Shown: positions 1 through 8,141 of the stretch, one piece after another
How positions within the stretch are numbered: the stretch's first letter is position 1
Layout of the letters: each line of letters starts with the position of its first letter
Assembly: GCA_020430775.1 (NCBI GenBank)
Contig: JAGQJE010000159.1
Location: 1-34,847, forward strand
Reading direction: 5' to 3'
DNA length: 34,847 nt
From: Myxococcales bacterium
Lineage (GTDB): Bacteria > Myxococcota_A > Polyangia > Polyangiales > Houyiibacteriaceae
Position numbers and translations under genes: made by a program
Notes under the pieces: model-generated
What the model saw: the letters and a program-made list of their open reading frames with translations, nothing else
What the model was told of the DNA's origin: nothing
Databases searched by the model: none

Positions 1-29
1 AGCTTGTATGTGGTCTGGCTGGGCTCGAC

Positions 30-49
30 GAGGGGTCACGCGACCCCTC
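30..49. terminator. Hairpin at window start, possible terminator
   Basis: An 8-bp perfect stem (GAGGGGTC/GACCCCTC) closes a 4-base loop. There is no T-run on either side, so this is only a terminator-like hairpin. It may end a gene lying off the left edge. The rest of 1-221 has no convincing coding region. Confidence 0.3.
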
Positions 50-86
50 CCGGCGACTACGTCGCCGGCTCCCTCCCCGCGGGTCG

Positions 87-161
87 GCGCCTCGGCGGCG
101 CCTCCGCTTCGGATGCCGAGGTGGCCGGGCCAGCGCGCCTCGGCGGCGCCTCCGCTTCGGA
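87..161. repeat. 27-bp exact direct repeat, two copies
   Basis: The same 27 bases occur at 87-113 and 135-161 with a 48-bp period. Each copy contains GGCGGCGCC and ends CTTCGGA. The repeat lies in the non-coding leader before pgeF. It could be a dispersed intergenic repeat of this genome or a local duplication; the window holds no third copy that I can see. Confidence 0.75.
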
Positions 162-221
162 CCGGGGCTCGTGGCCCGTCGCCGTGGGGTTGCGGCGTGA
201 GCGGCCGCGTGGGGAGGTGAC

Positions 222-1007
222 GTGCTCGATGTCGTGACGTCCGCGCTGTTGCGCGCCGCGGGGTTCGCGCATGGCTTCTCGCTGCGGGGCGGAGGCCTGA
301 GCGAAGGGGCGTTCGCGAGCCTGAACCTCGACGTGCACGTCGGCGACGACCCCGCCCGCGTGCAGGAGAACCACCGCCGCTTCGCCGCCGCCGTCGGCTA
401 CGAGCCTGAGCGGCGCTTCGAGGTGACGCAGGTCCACGGCGCGCGCTGCGTCGAGGTGCGGGAGGGCGACGAACCGGCCGCGCTCCGTGCGCTCGAGGCG
501 GACGCGCTCGTCAGCGGCGTCGCGGGCGTCGCGCTCGGTGTGCGCACCGCGGACTGCGTCCCCGTCCTGCTCGCGGACCCGCGCTCGGGCGCGGTCGCCG
601 CGGCGCACGCCGGCTGGCGAGGCGCTGTCGCGGGCGTCGTCCCGCGCGCCGTGGATCTCCTCCGGGATCGCTTCGGCGTCGACCCGGTGACGCTCTACTG
701 CGCCATCGGCCCGCACATCCGGCCTGATGCCTTCGAGATCGGCGAGGAGGTGGCCGCCGAGATCGACGCCGCGGCGGCACGCTGCGGCGCCGCGTCCGCC
801 GTGCGTCGGTCGAGCGTCGCGGGCGCCAAGCCGCACGCCGACCTCGCCGCCCTCCTCACCGCCCAGCTCGTCGCCCTCGGCGTCCCGCCCGCCCACATCG
901 ACGACACCGGCGGCTGCACCTTCGCCGAGCCGGACCGCTTCTACTCCCACCGCCGCGACCAAGGCCACACCGGCCGCCATTTCGCCGTCATCGTGGCGCG
1001 GGGGTAG
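222..1007 (+). CDS. pgeF: Polyphenol oxidase/purine nucleoside phosphorylase, YfiH (DUF152) family
   Basis: A 261-residue protein of the YfiH/laccase-domain family. The family includes zinc-dependent purine nucleoside phosphorylases/adenosine deaminases, also described as peptidoglycan editing factor. The metal-site residues are visible: His72 in TQVHGARC, Cys112 in TADCVPVLL and His129 in AAHAGWRG. The length is typical. The GTG start at 222 follows a purine-rich GGGGAGGTGA site. It stands first in a same-strand run but is separated from accD by about 50 bases, so operon membership is uncertain. The exact in vivo substrate cannot be read from sequence. Confidence 0.9.
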   Translation: MLDVVTSALLRAAGFAHGFSLRGGGLSEGAFASLNLDVHVGDDPARVQENHRRFAAAVGYEPERRFEVTQVHGARCVEVREGDEPAALRALEADALVSGVAGVALGVRTADCVPVLLADPRSGAVAAAHAGWRGAVAGVVPRAVDLLRDRFGVDPVTLYCAIGPHIRPDAFEIGEEVAAEIDAAAARCGAASAVRRSSVAGAKPHADLAALLTAQLVALGVPPAHIDDTGGCTFAEPDRFYSHRRDQGHTGRHFAVIVARG

Positions 1008-1056
1008 GGCGGGGCGGCGGCTGTTGCGGGTCGGGGGTTCGTGGTAATCGGCGCGG

Positions 1057-1890
1057 GTGGCGTTCCTGCAGAAGAAGCACGCGCGCGGCGGGGAGAAGCG
1101 CTCGATCGGGTGGGGGGTGTTCCGCCGCTGCGAGGGGTGCCGCGAGACGCTCCGCGCCGATGACCTGAGCGCGAACCTCGAGGTGTGCCCGAGCTGCGGC
1201 TACCACCACCACCTGAGCGCGGAGGCGTGGAGACAGCACCTGCTCGATCCCGGCGCGTGGGAGGAGCACGACGCGGACCTGCGCGCGAAGGACGCGCTCG
1301 GCTTCGTCGACTCGAAGAGCTACGACGAGCGCATCTTGCACGCGGCACAGAAGGCGGGTGTGCCTGAGGCGTTCCTCGCGGGGAGCGGCGCGCTCGGCGG
1401 TCGGCCGGTGCAGTTCGGCGCGTTCGTCTTTCGGTTCATGGGCGGGTCGATGGGCTCGGTCGTCGGCGAGAAGATCACGCGCATGTTCGAGCGAGGCCTC
1501 GAGCGGCGCGAGCCGGTGATCCTCCTGTCGTGCTCCGGCGGCGCGCGCATGCAGGAGGGCACGCTGTCGCTGATGCAGATGGCGAAGACGGTCTCCGCGC
1601 TCGAGCGGCTGCGCGAGGCGAACGTCCCCTTCTTGAGCGTGCTGCTCAACCCGACCACGGGCGGCGTCGCCGCGAGCTTCGCGCTCCTCGGAGACCTCAA
1701 CATCGCCGAGCCCGGCGCGCTCATCGGCTTCGCCGGCCCGCGGGTCATCGAGACGACCATCCGCCAGACGCTCCCCGAGGGCTTCCAGCGCGCGGAGTTC
1801 CTGCTCGAGCACGGCATGATCGACCTCATCGCGGACCGACCGCACATGCGCGCGACGCTCGGCCGCGCCCTCGATCACTTCGTCGGGTGA
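1057..1890 (+). CDS. accD: Acetyl-CoA carboxylase carboxyltransferase subunit beta
   Basis: 277 residues. With AccA it transfers the carboxyl group from carboxybiotin to acetyl-CoA, making malonyl-CoA for fatty-acid synthesis in the cytoplasm. The N-terminal four-cysteine zinc ribbon is complete (Cys25, Cys28, Cys44, Cys47). It is followed by the crotonase-like carboxyltransferase core with SCSGGARMQEG, PTTGGVAASFA and GFAGPRVIE. The start is GTG at 1057. Its TGA overlaps the folC GTG start (GTGA), implying translational coupling; accD-folC is a common pairing. The partner genes accB and accC lie 6 kb downstream; accA is not in the window. Confidence 0.97.
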   Translation: MAFLQKKHARGGEKRSIGWGVFRRCEGCRETLRADDLSANLEVCPSCGYHHHLSAEAWRQHLLDPGAWEEHDADLRAKDALGFVDSKSYDERILHAAQKAGVPEAFLAGSGALGGRPVQFGAFVFRFMGGSMGSVVGEKITRMFERGLERREPVILLSCSGGARMQEGTLSLMQMAKTVSALERLREANVPFLSVLLNPTTGGVAASFALLGDLNIAEPGALIGFAGPRVIETTIRQTLPEGFQRAEFLLEHGMIDLIADRPHMRATLGRALDHFVG

Positions 1891-3161
1891 GCGACTACGA
1901 ACGAGCGCTCGCCTGGGTCTACGGGCTGCAGAACCGGGGCGTGAAGCTCGGCCTCGAGCGCATGCAGGCGGCGCTCGCGAGCCGCGGAGACCCGCAGCGC
2001 GCCTGCCCCTTCGTGCACATCGCCGGCAGCAACGGCAAGGGCAGCGTCGCCGCGATGGTCGAGCGCATCGCGCGGGCGGCCGGCTACCACACGGGCCAGT
2101 TCGCCTCGCCGCACCTGTCCCGCTACGTCGAGCGCGTGCTCATCGACGGCGCCCCGCTCGACGAGGACGAGGCGACGCGGCGCCTGTGCGGTCAGCGCGC
2201 GGACGCCTCGCTCGATGACCTCACGTTCTTCGAGCACACCACGCTGCTCGCCTTCGAGGCGTTTCGCGATCACGGCTGCGACCTGGTCGCGCTCGAGGCG
2301 GGCCTCGGCGGCCGGCTCGACGCGACCAACGTCGTCACGCCCGAGGTGAGCGTCGTGACGAGCATCTCGCTCGAGCACCAGCACATCCTCGGCGACACGA
2401 CCGCGGCGATCGCCGGGGAGAAGGCGGGCATCCTGAAGCCCGGTGTGCCCGCGGTCATCGCCGCGCGCGACGCGCCCGCCCGTGAGGTCCTGAAGGCGCG
2501 CGCGCAGGCCCTGGGCGCGCCGGTGTGGCTCATCGGCGAGGACTTCGACGCGTCGCGACGCGCGGACGGGCTGGTCGACATCGCCGTCCCCGAGGAGTCC
2601 TTCGACGGCCTTCGGCTCGGGCTCGCCGGTGCGTATCAAGCCGACAACGCAGCCGCCGCCGTCGCGGCCGTGCAGAGGCTGCGCTCGCGTGGCTATCGCC
2701 TCGACGACGACGCGGTGCGGACCGGCCTCGCCGAGGTGCGCTGGCCCGGCCGCCTCGAGTGGGTCGACGGCGCGCCGGCCTTCCTCTTCGACGCGGCGCA
2801 CAACGCAGACGGCTGCGCCACGCTCGCCGCGCACCTGCGATCGCTCGCGTTCTCGGGCCCGGTCGTGCTGCTCTTCGGCGCCATGTCCGACAAGGACCAC
2901 GCGCGGATGCTCGCGAGCTTCGACGGGCTCGTCGACGCGCGCGTGTACGCCATCCCGCCGATACCGCGCGCCGCCGCGCTCGCCGCGCTCGCCGCGATCC
3001 GCCCCGGCGTCGTCGCGCCTTCGGTCGCGGCCGGGGTCGAGCTCGCGAGGCGCGCCGCCACCGACCGCGGCCTGGTCGTCGTCGCCGGGTCGATCTTCCT
3101 GCTCGCCGAGGCGCGGCCGCTCGTGGTCGGCGGCCGCGCGGACCCGCCCATCGCGATGTAG
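1887..3161 (+). CDS. folC: Dihydrofolate/folylpolyglutamate synthase
   Basis: A 424-residue Mur-ligase-like enzyme that adds glutamate to dihydropteroate and folates using ATP. The P-loop GSNGKGS is at residues 47-53. The family segment EAGLGGRLDATNVV and the later FDAAHNADG motif are present. A much longer open frame runs upstream, but homology begins at the GTG at 1887 (MSDYERALAWVYGLQ), which overlaps the accD stop by GTGA. I therefore place the start there. Length and domain order are normal for FolC. Confidence 0.95.
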   Translation: MSDYERALAWVYGLQNRGVKLGLERMQAALASRGDPQRACPFVHIAGSNGKGSVAAMVERIARAAGYHTGQFASPHLSRYVERVLIDGAPLDEDEATRRLCGQRADASLDDLTFFEHTTLLAFEAFRDHGCDLVALEAGLGGRLDATNVVTPEVSVVTSISLEHQHILGDTTAAIAGEKAGILKPGVPAVIAARDAPAREVLKARAQALGAPVWLIGEDFDASRRADGLVDIAVPEESFDGLRLGLAGAYQADNAAAAVAAVQRLRSRGYRLDDDAVRTGLAEVRWPGRLEWVDGAPAFLFDAAHNADGCATLAAHLRSLAFSGPVVLLFGAMSDKDHARMLASFDGLVDARVYAIPPIPRAAALAALAAIRPGVVAPSVAAGVELARRAATDRGLVVVAGSIFLLAEARPLVVGGRADPPIAM

Positions 3162-3227
3162 TCGCCCGCCGTCGGCCGGCCCAGCCTGTCATCGCGGTCG
3201 AGCGGCTCGTCGGCTACAACACGGTCC

Positions 3228-4247
3228 ATGAGCACCTTCTTGGCAGCGTGCCGCCGCGAGCCGGTCGACCACACGCCGATCTGGCTCATGCGCCAGGCGG
3301 GTCGTTACCAGCCGGAGTACCGGGCGATCCGCGAGCGGGTGAGCTTCATCGAGCTCTGTCAGACGCCGGAGCTGGCGTGCGAGGTGACGGTGCGCGCGGT
3401 CGACCAGCTCGGCGTGGACGCGGCGATCATCTTCGCCGACATCCTGCTCGTCCTCGACCCGCTGCGCATCGGCTTCGAGTTCACGTCGAGCGACGGTCCG
3501 CGCATCCTCGAGCCGGTCCGGACCGCCGAGCAGGTCGACGCCGTCGCGGAGACCATCGAGCCGGCCGCGTCCCTCGGCTACGTGATGGACGCCATCCGCC
3601 TCGCGCGCGCGGCGCTCGACGTCCCGCTGATCGGCTTCGCGGGCGCGCCGTTCACCCTCGCGTCGTACGCCATCGAGGGCGGCGGCTCGCGCACGTACTA
3701 CGAGACGAAGAAGATCATGTACGGCGACGAGGGCTTGTGGAACACGCTGATGGCGAAGCTGTCGACGGCGGTCGCCGACTACCTGAACGCGCAGATCGCC
3801 GCGGGCGCGCAAGCGGTGCAGCTCTTCGATAGCTGGGTCGGGTGCCTGTCGCCGAGCGACTACGGGCGGTACGTCGAGCCGCACGTGCGCTCGATCTTCG
3901 ACCGACTCGACCGGAGCGTGCCTTCCATCCACTTCGGCACGGGCAACCCGGCCCTCTACCAGCGCATGCGCGCGGCGGGCGGAGACGTCATCGGCGTCGA
4001 TTGGCGCGTCTCGCTCGACGCGGCGTGGCGCTCCGTGGGCCAGGACGCCGGCGTGATGGGCAACCTCGATCCGGCGTCGCTCCTCGCGCCGCGGCACGTC
4101 ATGTTCGAGCGGGCGCGCGCCGTGCTCGACCAGGCGGCCGGGCGCCCGGGCCACGTCTTCAACCTCGGGCACGGCGTGATGCCCGAGGCGTCCGTCGACC
4201 AGGCCCGCGCCCTCGTCGACTTCGTGCACGAGGCGAGCGCGCGGTGA
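3228..4247 (+). CDS. hemE: Uroporphyrinogen decarboxylase
   Basis: 339 residues. It removes four carboxyl groups from uroporphyrinogen III to give coproporphyrinogen III in haem synthesis. The N-terminal signature RQAGRYQPEYR binds substrate carboxylates. IIFADILLV carries the catalytic aspartate. GFAGAPFTLASY and the C-terminal FNLGHGVMPE are also diagnostic. The ATG at 3228 follows a 66-base gap after folC. Its TGA overlaps the hemY GTG (GTGA), so two haem steps are translated together. Confidence 0.97.
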   Translation: MSTFLAACRREPVDHTPIWLMRQAGRYQPEYRAIRERVSFIELCQTPELACEVTVRAVDQLGVDAAIIFADILLVLDPLRIGFEFTSSDGPRILEPVRTAEQVDAVAETIEPAASLGYVMDAIRLARAALDVPLIGFAGAPFTLASYAIEGGGSRTYYETKKIMYGDEGLWNTLMAKLSTAVADYLNAQIAAGAQAVQLFDSWVGCLSPSDYGRYVEPHVRSIFDRLDRSVPSIHFGTGNPALYQRMRAAGGDVIGVDWRVSLDAAWRSVGQDAGVMGNLDPASLLAPRHVMFERARAVLDQAAGRPGHVFNLGHGVMPEASVDQARALVDFVHEASAR

Positions 4248-5668
4248 CCGGCGCGCCCCACCTCGACGTCGCCGTCATCGGCGGGGGCGTCGCGGGGCTC
4301 GCCGCCGCCCACCGCGTCCTCGAGCTGGCGCCGTCGGCGGAGGTCCGCGTGTTCGAGGCGGGCCCGCGCCCGGGCGGCTGGCTGCAGACCGAGCGCACGG
4401 ACGAGGGCTACGTCATCGATCGCGGCCCCGACTCCATCTTGACGGAGAAGCCGGCCGCGATGCGCCTCGCCGAGCGCCTCGGGCTCGCCGCGGAGGTGGT
4501 CGCGACGGAGCCGGGCGCGCACGGCGCGTACATCGTGCACGACGGGCGGCTCGAGCGTGTCCCAGAGGGCTTCTCGGTCCTCGCGCCCTCCGATCCCATC
4601 GCGCTCGCGCGCAGCCCGCTGCTCACGGTCCGAGGTCGGCTCCGCGCGGCGGCCGATCTGGTCCTGCCGCGCGGGCGCGGCGTCTCGAAGGGCCACCTGC
4701 CGCCCGACCAGAGCCTCGCCGCGTTCGTGCGGCGTCGCTTCGGCGGCGAAGTGCTCGACCGGCTCGCGCAGCCGCTCGCGGGCGGCATCTACGGCGCGGA
4801 CCCGGAGCGGCTCAGCCTCGCGGCGACCATGCCGCGGTTCTTGGCGCTCGAGGCGACGCACCGCAGCGTCACGATCGGCCTGATGCGCCGCGTCCGGGCT
4901 GCGCGCGCGCGGGCGGCGTCGGGCGCTCGCTACCACCTCTTCGCGAGCTTCCGGCGTGGCATCGGCGCCCTACCGGAGGCGGTCGCCGCAGCGCTCGGCG
5001 AGCGCGTTCGGCTCGGCGCGTCCGTCGCCACCCTCGCCGAGGGCCGCAGCGGCTACCGGCTCGGGCTCGCGAGCGGCGAGACGATCGCCGCGCGCCGCGT
5101 CATCGTCGCGGTCCCGGCCCCGCGCGCTGCGGCGCTCGTCGAGCGGCTCGACGCGACCCTCGCCGGCCACCTGCGCGCGATCCGCTACGGCTCGGCCGCG
5201 GTCGTCACGCTCGCGTACGCGCGAGAGGCCGTGCCACATCCGCTCGACGCTTACGGGTTCGTCGTCCCCGCGATCGAGGGCCGTCTCGTGCTCGCGTCGA
5301 CCTGGTCGAGCGTGAAGTGGCCGGGACGCGCGCCGGCGGGCAAGGTCTTGCTGCGCGTGTTTCTCGGGGGCGCCACGCGGCCGGAGGTCCCCCGGCTCGG
5401 GGACGCGCAGCTGCTGGCCGCGGCCCGTCGCGAGCTGCGCGCGTTGATGGGCGTCGAGGCGCCGCCCGGGCTCGTCCGCGTCGACCGCTTCCTCGACGCG
5501 ATGCCGCACTACCACGTCGGCCACCTCGACCGCGTCGAGGCGATCGAGGACCGCGCGAGCGCCATGGCCGGGCTGTCGCTCGCGGGCAACGCCTACCGCG
5601 GGGTCGGCATCCCGGACGCCGTCGCTTCGGGCGAGCGGGCCGCCGACGAGGTCCTGCGCGACGGGTGA
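4244..5668 (+). CDS. hemY: Protoporphyrinogen oxidase, HemY/PPOX type
   Basis: A 474-residue FAD-dependent oxidase that converts a late porphyrinogen (protoporphyrinogen IX, or coproporphyrinogen III in some lineages) to the porphyrin. The N-terminal Rossmann motif GGGVAG (residues 13-18) is followed by FEAGPRPGGW and IDRGPDSI. The C-terminal FAD-contact segment AGNAYRGVGIPDAV matches the family. The frame is open well upstream, but homology starts at the GTG at 4244, which overlaps the hemE stop. Oxygen-dependent HemY is usual in myxobacteria. No hemH is adjacent. Confidence 0.93.
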   Translation: MTGAPHLDVAVIGGGVAGLAAAHRVLELAPSAEVRVFEAGPRPGGWLQTERTDEGYVIDRGPDSILTEKPAAMRLAERLGLAAEVVATEPGAHGAYIVHDGRLERVPEGFSVLAPSDPIALARSPLLTVRGRLRAAADLVLPRGRGVSKGHLPPDQSLAAFVRRRFGGEVLDRLAQPLAGGIYGADPERLSLAATMPRFLALEATHRSVTIGLMRRVRAARARAASGARYHLFASFRRGIGALPEAVAAALGERVRLGASVATLAEGRSGYRLGLASGETIAARRVIVAVPAPRAAALVERLDATLAGHLRAIRYGSAAVVTLAYAREAVPHPLDAYGFVVPAIEGRLVLASTWSSVKWPGRAPAGKVLLRVFLGGATRPEVPRLGDAQLLAAARRELRALMGVEAPPGLVRVDRFLDAMPHYHVGHLDRVEAIEDRASAMAGLSLAGNAYRGVGIPDAVASGERAADEVLRDG

Positions 5669-5681
5669 CCGGCGGGGACGC

Positions 5682-5720
5682 GGCGCCTCGCGGTACGCCG
5701 TCCCAGCGCTGCGAGGCGCC
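5682..5720. terminator. Bidirectional terminator-like hairpin
   Basis: A perfect 10-bp inverted repeat (GGCGCCTCGC/GCGAGGCGCC) flanks a 19-base loop. It lies in the 111-base gap between the convergent hemY and outer-membrane-protein genes. No T-run follows on either strand, as is common for hairpins in very GC-rich genomes. Position and symmetry suggest it ends both transcripts. Confidence 0.5.
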
Positions 5721-5779
5721 AAGTCGCCGGCGTCGTCCCACGAGCGCGGGCGGCCTCGCCGCGGCGCGCCGAGAGCGTG

Positions 5780-6433
5780 TCAGAGGTGGACGGTGAGGTG
5801 TACGTGCGCGTGGAGCTGAAGCCCGACGGGGTTGCCCCACCCGGTCGTGTCGACCTGTCCCAGGTCGCGCGCGCGCTTGCTGTGGTTGAGGTTCAAGAAC
5901 TGCACGTCGATGCCGGCGCCTACCGAGACGACCTTGAACCCGACGTCGAGCCCGACGCCGAGGTCGCCCAGCAGGCCTCGCGCCTTGGCCCTCGGGCCTC
6001 CGGTGCCCGGGAGCAGATCGATCTTCAGGAACGAGTACCCGAGGCCGGCGCGGAAGTAGGGCTTGATGACCTTGCCGAGGTGCAGGCCGAGGTCGAGCGC
6101 GGCGGTGTTGATGTCGAAGCTGCTGTACTGCGACGTGCCGGCGCGCAGCCCGAGCGTGACTATCGACAGCTTCACGCCGGCCGCCCCCCCGAGCGTGTAG
6201 CCGCTGTCTTTGACGCTCGCCTGGGAGATGGCGACCCCACCGCTCTTGATGAGCGTGAGGTTCGCGTAGCTGTAGCCGGTGAAGCCCTCGACCCAGAAGA
6301 AGTCGGCCCGCGCCGGTGCAGGCGCGGCGGTCCATGCGGCGCACGCCGCCAGCGTCGCGGCCGCGGCGAGCGCCATCGTCTTGGTTCCCGCCTTGCGGCG
6401 CGAGCTCGTCGCGTGTCCCGTCACTTCGCTCAT
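5780..6433 (-). CDS. Small beta-barrel outer-membrane protein, function unknown
   Basis: 217 residues. An n-region with Arg/Lys and a hydrophobic stretch (about 20-40) are followed by APARA-DFFW, a likely signal peptidase I site. A Cys within LAAC could instead be read as a lipobox, but the ARA-D site suits the barrel better. The mature part alternates hydrophobic and polar residues (KPYFRAGLGYSFLKIDLL, GLDVGFKVVSVGAGIDVQFLNLNH) and ends in a strand-like HVHLTVHL, as in 8-stranded OmpA/OmpW-like barrels. The ATG at 6433 has AGGAG just upstream and overlaps the yacG stop as ATGA. The frame continues upstream through yacG but is not coding there. No specific family recognised. Confidence 0.75.
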   Translation of the reverse strand: MSEVTGHATSSRRKAGTKTMALAAAATLAACAAWTAAPAPARADFFWVEGFTGYSYANLTLIKSGGVAISQASVKDSGYTLGGAAGVKLSIVTLGLRAGTSQYSSFDINTAALDLGLHLGKVIKPYFRAGLGYSFLKIDLLPGTGGPRAKARGLLGDLGVGLDVGFKVVSVGAGIDVQFLNLNHSKRARDLGQVDTTGWGNPVGLQLHAHVHLTVHL

Positions 6434-6615
6434 GGCTCCGCTCCTTCGTCGTCGAGTGGCGCAGACCGCAGCGCGCCGTCCGCCAGCGAGTACCCGCCAT
6501 CGAGCCACCGCCCGAGATCGACGCTGCGGCAGCGCCCTGAGCAGAACGGCCACGTGTCCGCGTCCGCGACTCGGTCGGTGGGCGCGTGGCAGATCGGGCA
6601 GCGGGTCGAGACCAT
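6430..6615 (-). CDS. yacG: YacG-type zinc protein (DNA gyrase inhibitor family)
   Basis: A 61-residue zinc-finger protein; the E. coli homologue binds GyrB and inhibits gyrase. The zinc ligands Cys6, Cys9, Cys25 and Cys29 are in place (CPIC, then CSGRC), followed by the family's SVDLGRW and GGYSL. I chose the ATG at 6615; a TTG at 6624 would add three residues. Its stop overlaps the start of the outer-membrane-protein gene (ATGA). In other bacteria yacG usually sits by coaE; this pairing is unusual. Confidence 0.88.
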   Translation of the reverse strand: MVSTRCPICHAPTDRVADADTWPFCSGRCRSVDLGRWLDGGYSLADGALRSAPLDDEGAEP

Positions 6616-6692
6616 CCAGCTCAACGTAACACCACCGGCGCGTCCACCAAAAGCGCGCCCGCAGCCGCACGGCGCGGGCGCGACGGCCGGCC

Positions 6693-6734
6693 CCCGCTCC
6701 CGCTCCCGCTCCCGCTCCCGCTCCCGTCCCCGTC
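6693..6734. repeat. Hexanucleotide tandem repeat
   Basis: Five exact CCCGCT units are followed by two CCCGTC units, 42 bp in all. The tract lies in the divergent yacG/Roadblock intergenic region (6616-6804), about 24 bp upstream of a TTGACC -35-like box for the Roadblock gene. Such tracts can change length by slippage, which would alter promoter-upstream spacing without touching a reading frame. Confidence 0.9.
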
Positions 6735-6757
6735 CCCCCGCGACGAGGCGCTAGGAC

Positions 6758-6786
6758 TTGACCGCTCGGCGCGCGCGTGCGCTGAT
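6758..6786 (+). promoter_or_regulatory. Possible promoter of the Roadblock/aroQ/acc run
   Basis: TTGACC at 6758-6763 matches five of six -35 bases. At 17-bp spacing the -10 would be GCTGAT (6781-6786), a poor match. Transcription would begin just before the GGAGG at 6796-6800. Only the -35 half is convincing. Confidence 0.3.
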
Positions 6787-6804
6787 CTCCCCACCGGAGG
6801 TCTC

Positions 6805-7164
6805 ATGTTCAAGGAAGCGCTGCAGGAAGTCGTCGACGGGACCGAGGGCGCGTTCGCCGCCCTGCTGATGGGCTACGACGGCATCCCGCTCGAGCAATAC
6901 GTCCGTGAAGATCGACCGATGAACGTCGAGAATCTCGGGATCGAGTACACGATGGTCCTCAAGAGCGTCATGAACGCCGCGCGCAACCTCGGATCGGGGT
7001 CGACGAACGAGGTGGCGATCCGCGCCGAGCGCCTGACGACCGTCATCCGCCTGCTCAACGACGAGTTCTTCCTCGCGGTCGCGCTCAGCCCGAACGGCAA
7101 CTCCGGCAAGGCGCGCTACCTGATGCGGGTGCGCGCCGGGAGCCTCCGGGAAGCCCTCGAGTAG
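6805..7164 (+). CDS. Roadblock/LC7 domain protein (MglB-like)
   Basis: 119 residues forming a single Roadblock/LC7 domain: FKEALQEVVDGTEGAFAALLMGYDGIPLEQY, then a long helix (MVLKSVMNAARNL), then RLTTVIRLLNDEFFLAVALSPNGN. Such proteins dimerise and often act on small Ras-like GTPases, as MglB does on MglA in myxobacterial polarity. No GTPase gene is in the window, so the partner is unknown. The ATG at 6805 has GGAGG four bases upstream; the open frame before it is the CCCGCT repeat and not coding. It is followed after three bases by aroQ, so it leads a run with aroQ-accB-accC. Confidence 0.85.
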   Translation: MFKEALQEVVDGTEGAFAALLMGYDGIPLEQYVREDRPMNVENLGIEYTMVLKSVMNAARNLGSGSTNEVAIRAERLTTVIRLLNDEFFLAVALSPNGNSGKARYLMRVRAGSLREALE

Positions 7165-7167
7165 CCC

Positions 7168-7608
7168 GTGCTGCGCGTCTTCGTGCTGCACGGGCCGAAC
7201 CTCAACCTGCTCGGCCAGCGGGAACCCGAGGTCTACGGCAGCGACACGCTCGACTCGATCGGCGCTGCCCTCGACGCGCTCGCCGCGTCGCTCGGAGCGA
7301 CGCTCTCGCATCGCCAGTCGAACCACGAAGGCCAGCTCATCGACTGGCTGCACGAAGCGCGCGCGGGCGCCGACGGGGTCGTGCTGAACCCGGGCGGCCT
7401 CACGCACACCTCGGTCGCGCTCCGCGACGCGATCACGGCGTGCGAGCGGCCGGTCGTCGAGGTGCACATTTCGAACGTCTACGCTCGCGAAACCTTTCGC
7501 AAAACGAGCCTCGTCGCGCCCGTCTGTATCGGCTCGGTGAGCGGCTTCGGAAAGGTGAGCTACGCGCTTGGCTTGCGGGGCCTCATCGACTATCTGAACC
7601 GGAGCTGA
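7168..7608 (+). CDS. aroQ: 3-dehydroquinate dehydratase, type II
   Basis: 146 residues, the usual size of the dodecameric type II enzyme. It dehydrates 3-dehydroquinate to 3-dehydroshikimate in the shikimate pathway. The N-terminal GPNLNLLGQREPEVYG carries the active-site Arg18 and Tyr23. NHEGQLIDWLH, NPGGLTHTSVALRDA and the EVHISN histidine segment complete the site. The GTG at 7168 follows the Roadblock stop by three bases. A strong hairpin starts at its stop codon and separates it from accB. Confidence 0.96.
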   Translation: MLRVFVLHGPNLNLLGQREPEVYGSDTLDSIGAALDALAASLGATLSHRQSNHEGQLIDWLHEARAGADGVVLNPGGLTHTSVALRDAITACERPVVEVHISNVYARETFRKTSLVAPVCIGSVSGFGKVSYALGLRGLIDYLNRS

Positions 7609-7631
7609 GCGCCCGCAGGGGGCGGGCGCTC
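7607..7631. promoter_or_regulatory. Intercistronic hairpin between aroQ and accB
   Basis: GAGCGCCCGC (7607-7616) pairs perfectly with GCGGGCGCTC (7622-7631) around a 5-base loop. The stem begins inside the aroQ stop codon and ends at the accB Shine-Dalgarno (CGGAGAG). No T-run follows. It could be a weak terminator, an RNA-stability element, or a structure that limits accBC translation. Confidence 0.55.
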
Positions 7632-7645
7632 CGGAGAGCGAGCCC

Positions 7646-8140
<495 letters not shown>

Positions 8141-8141
8141 G

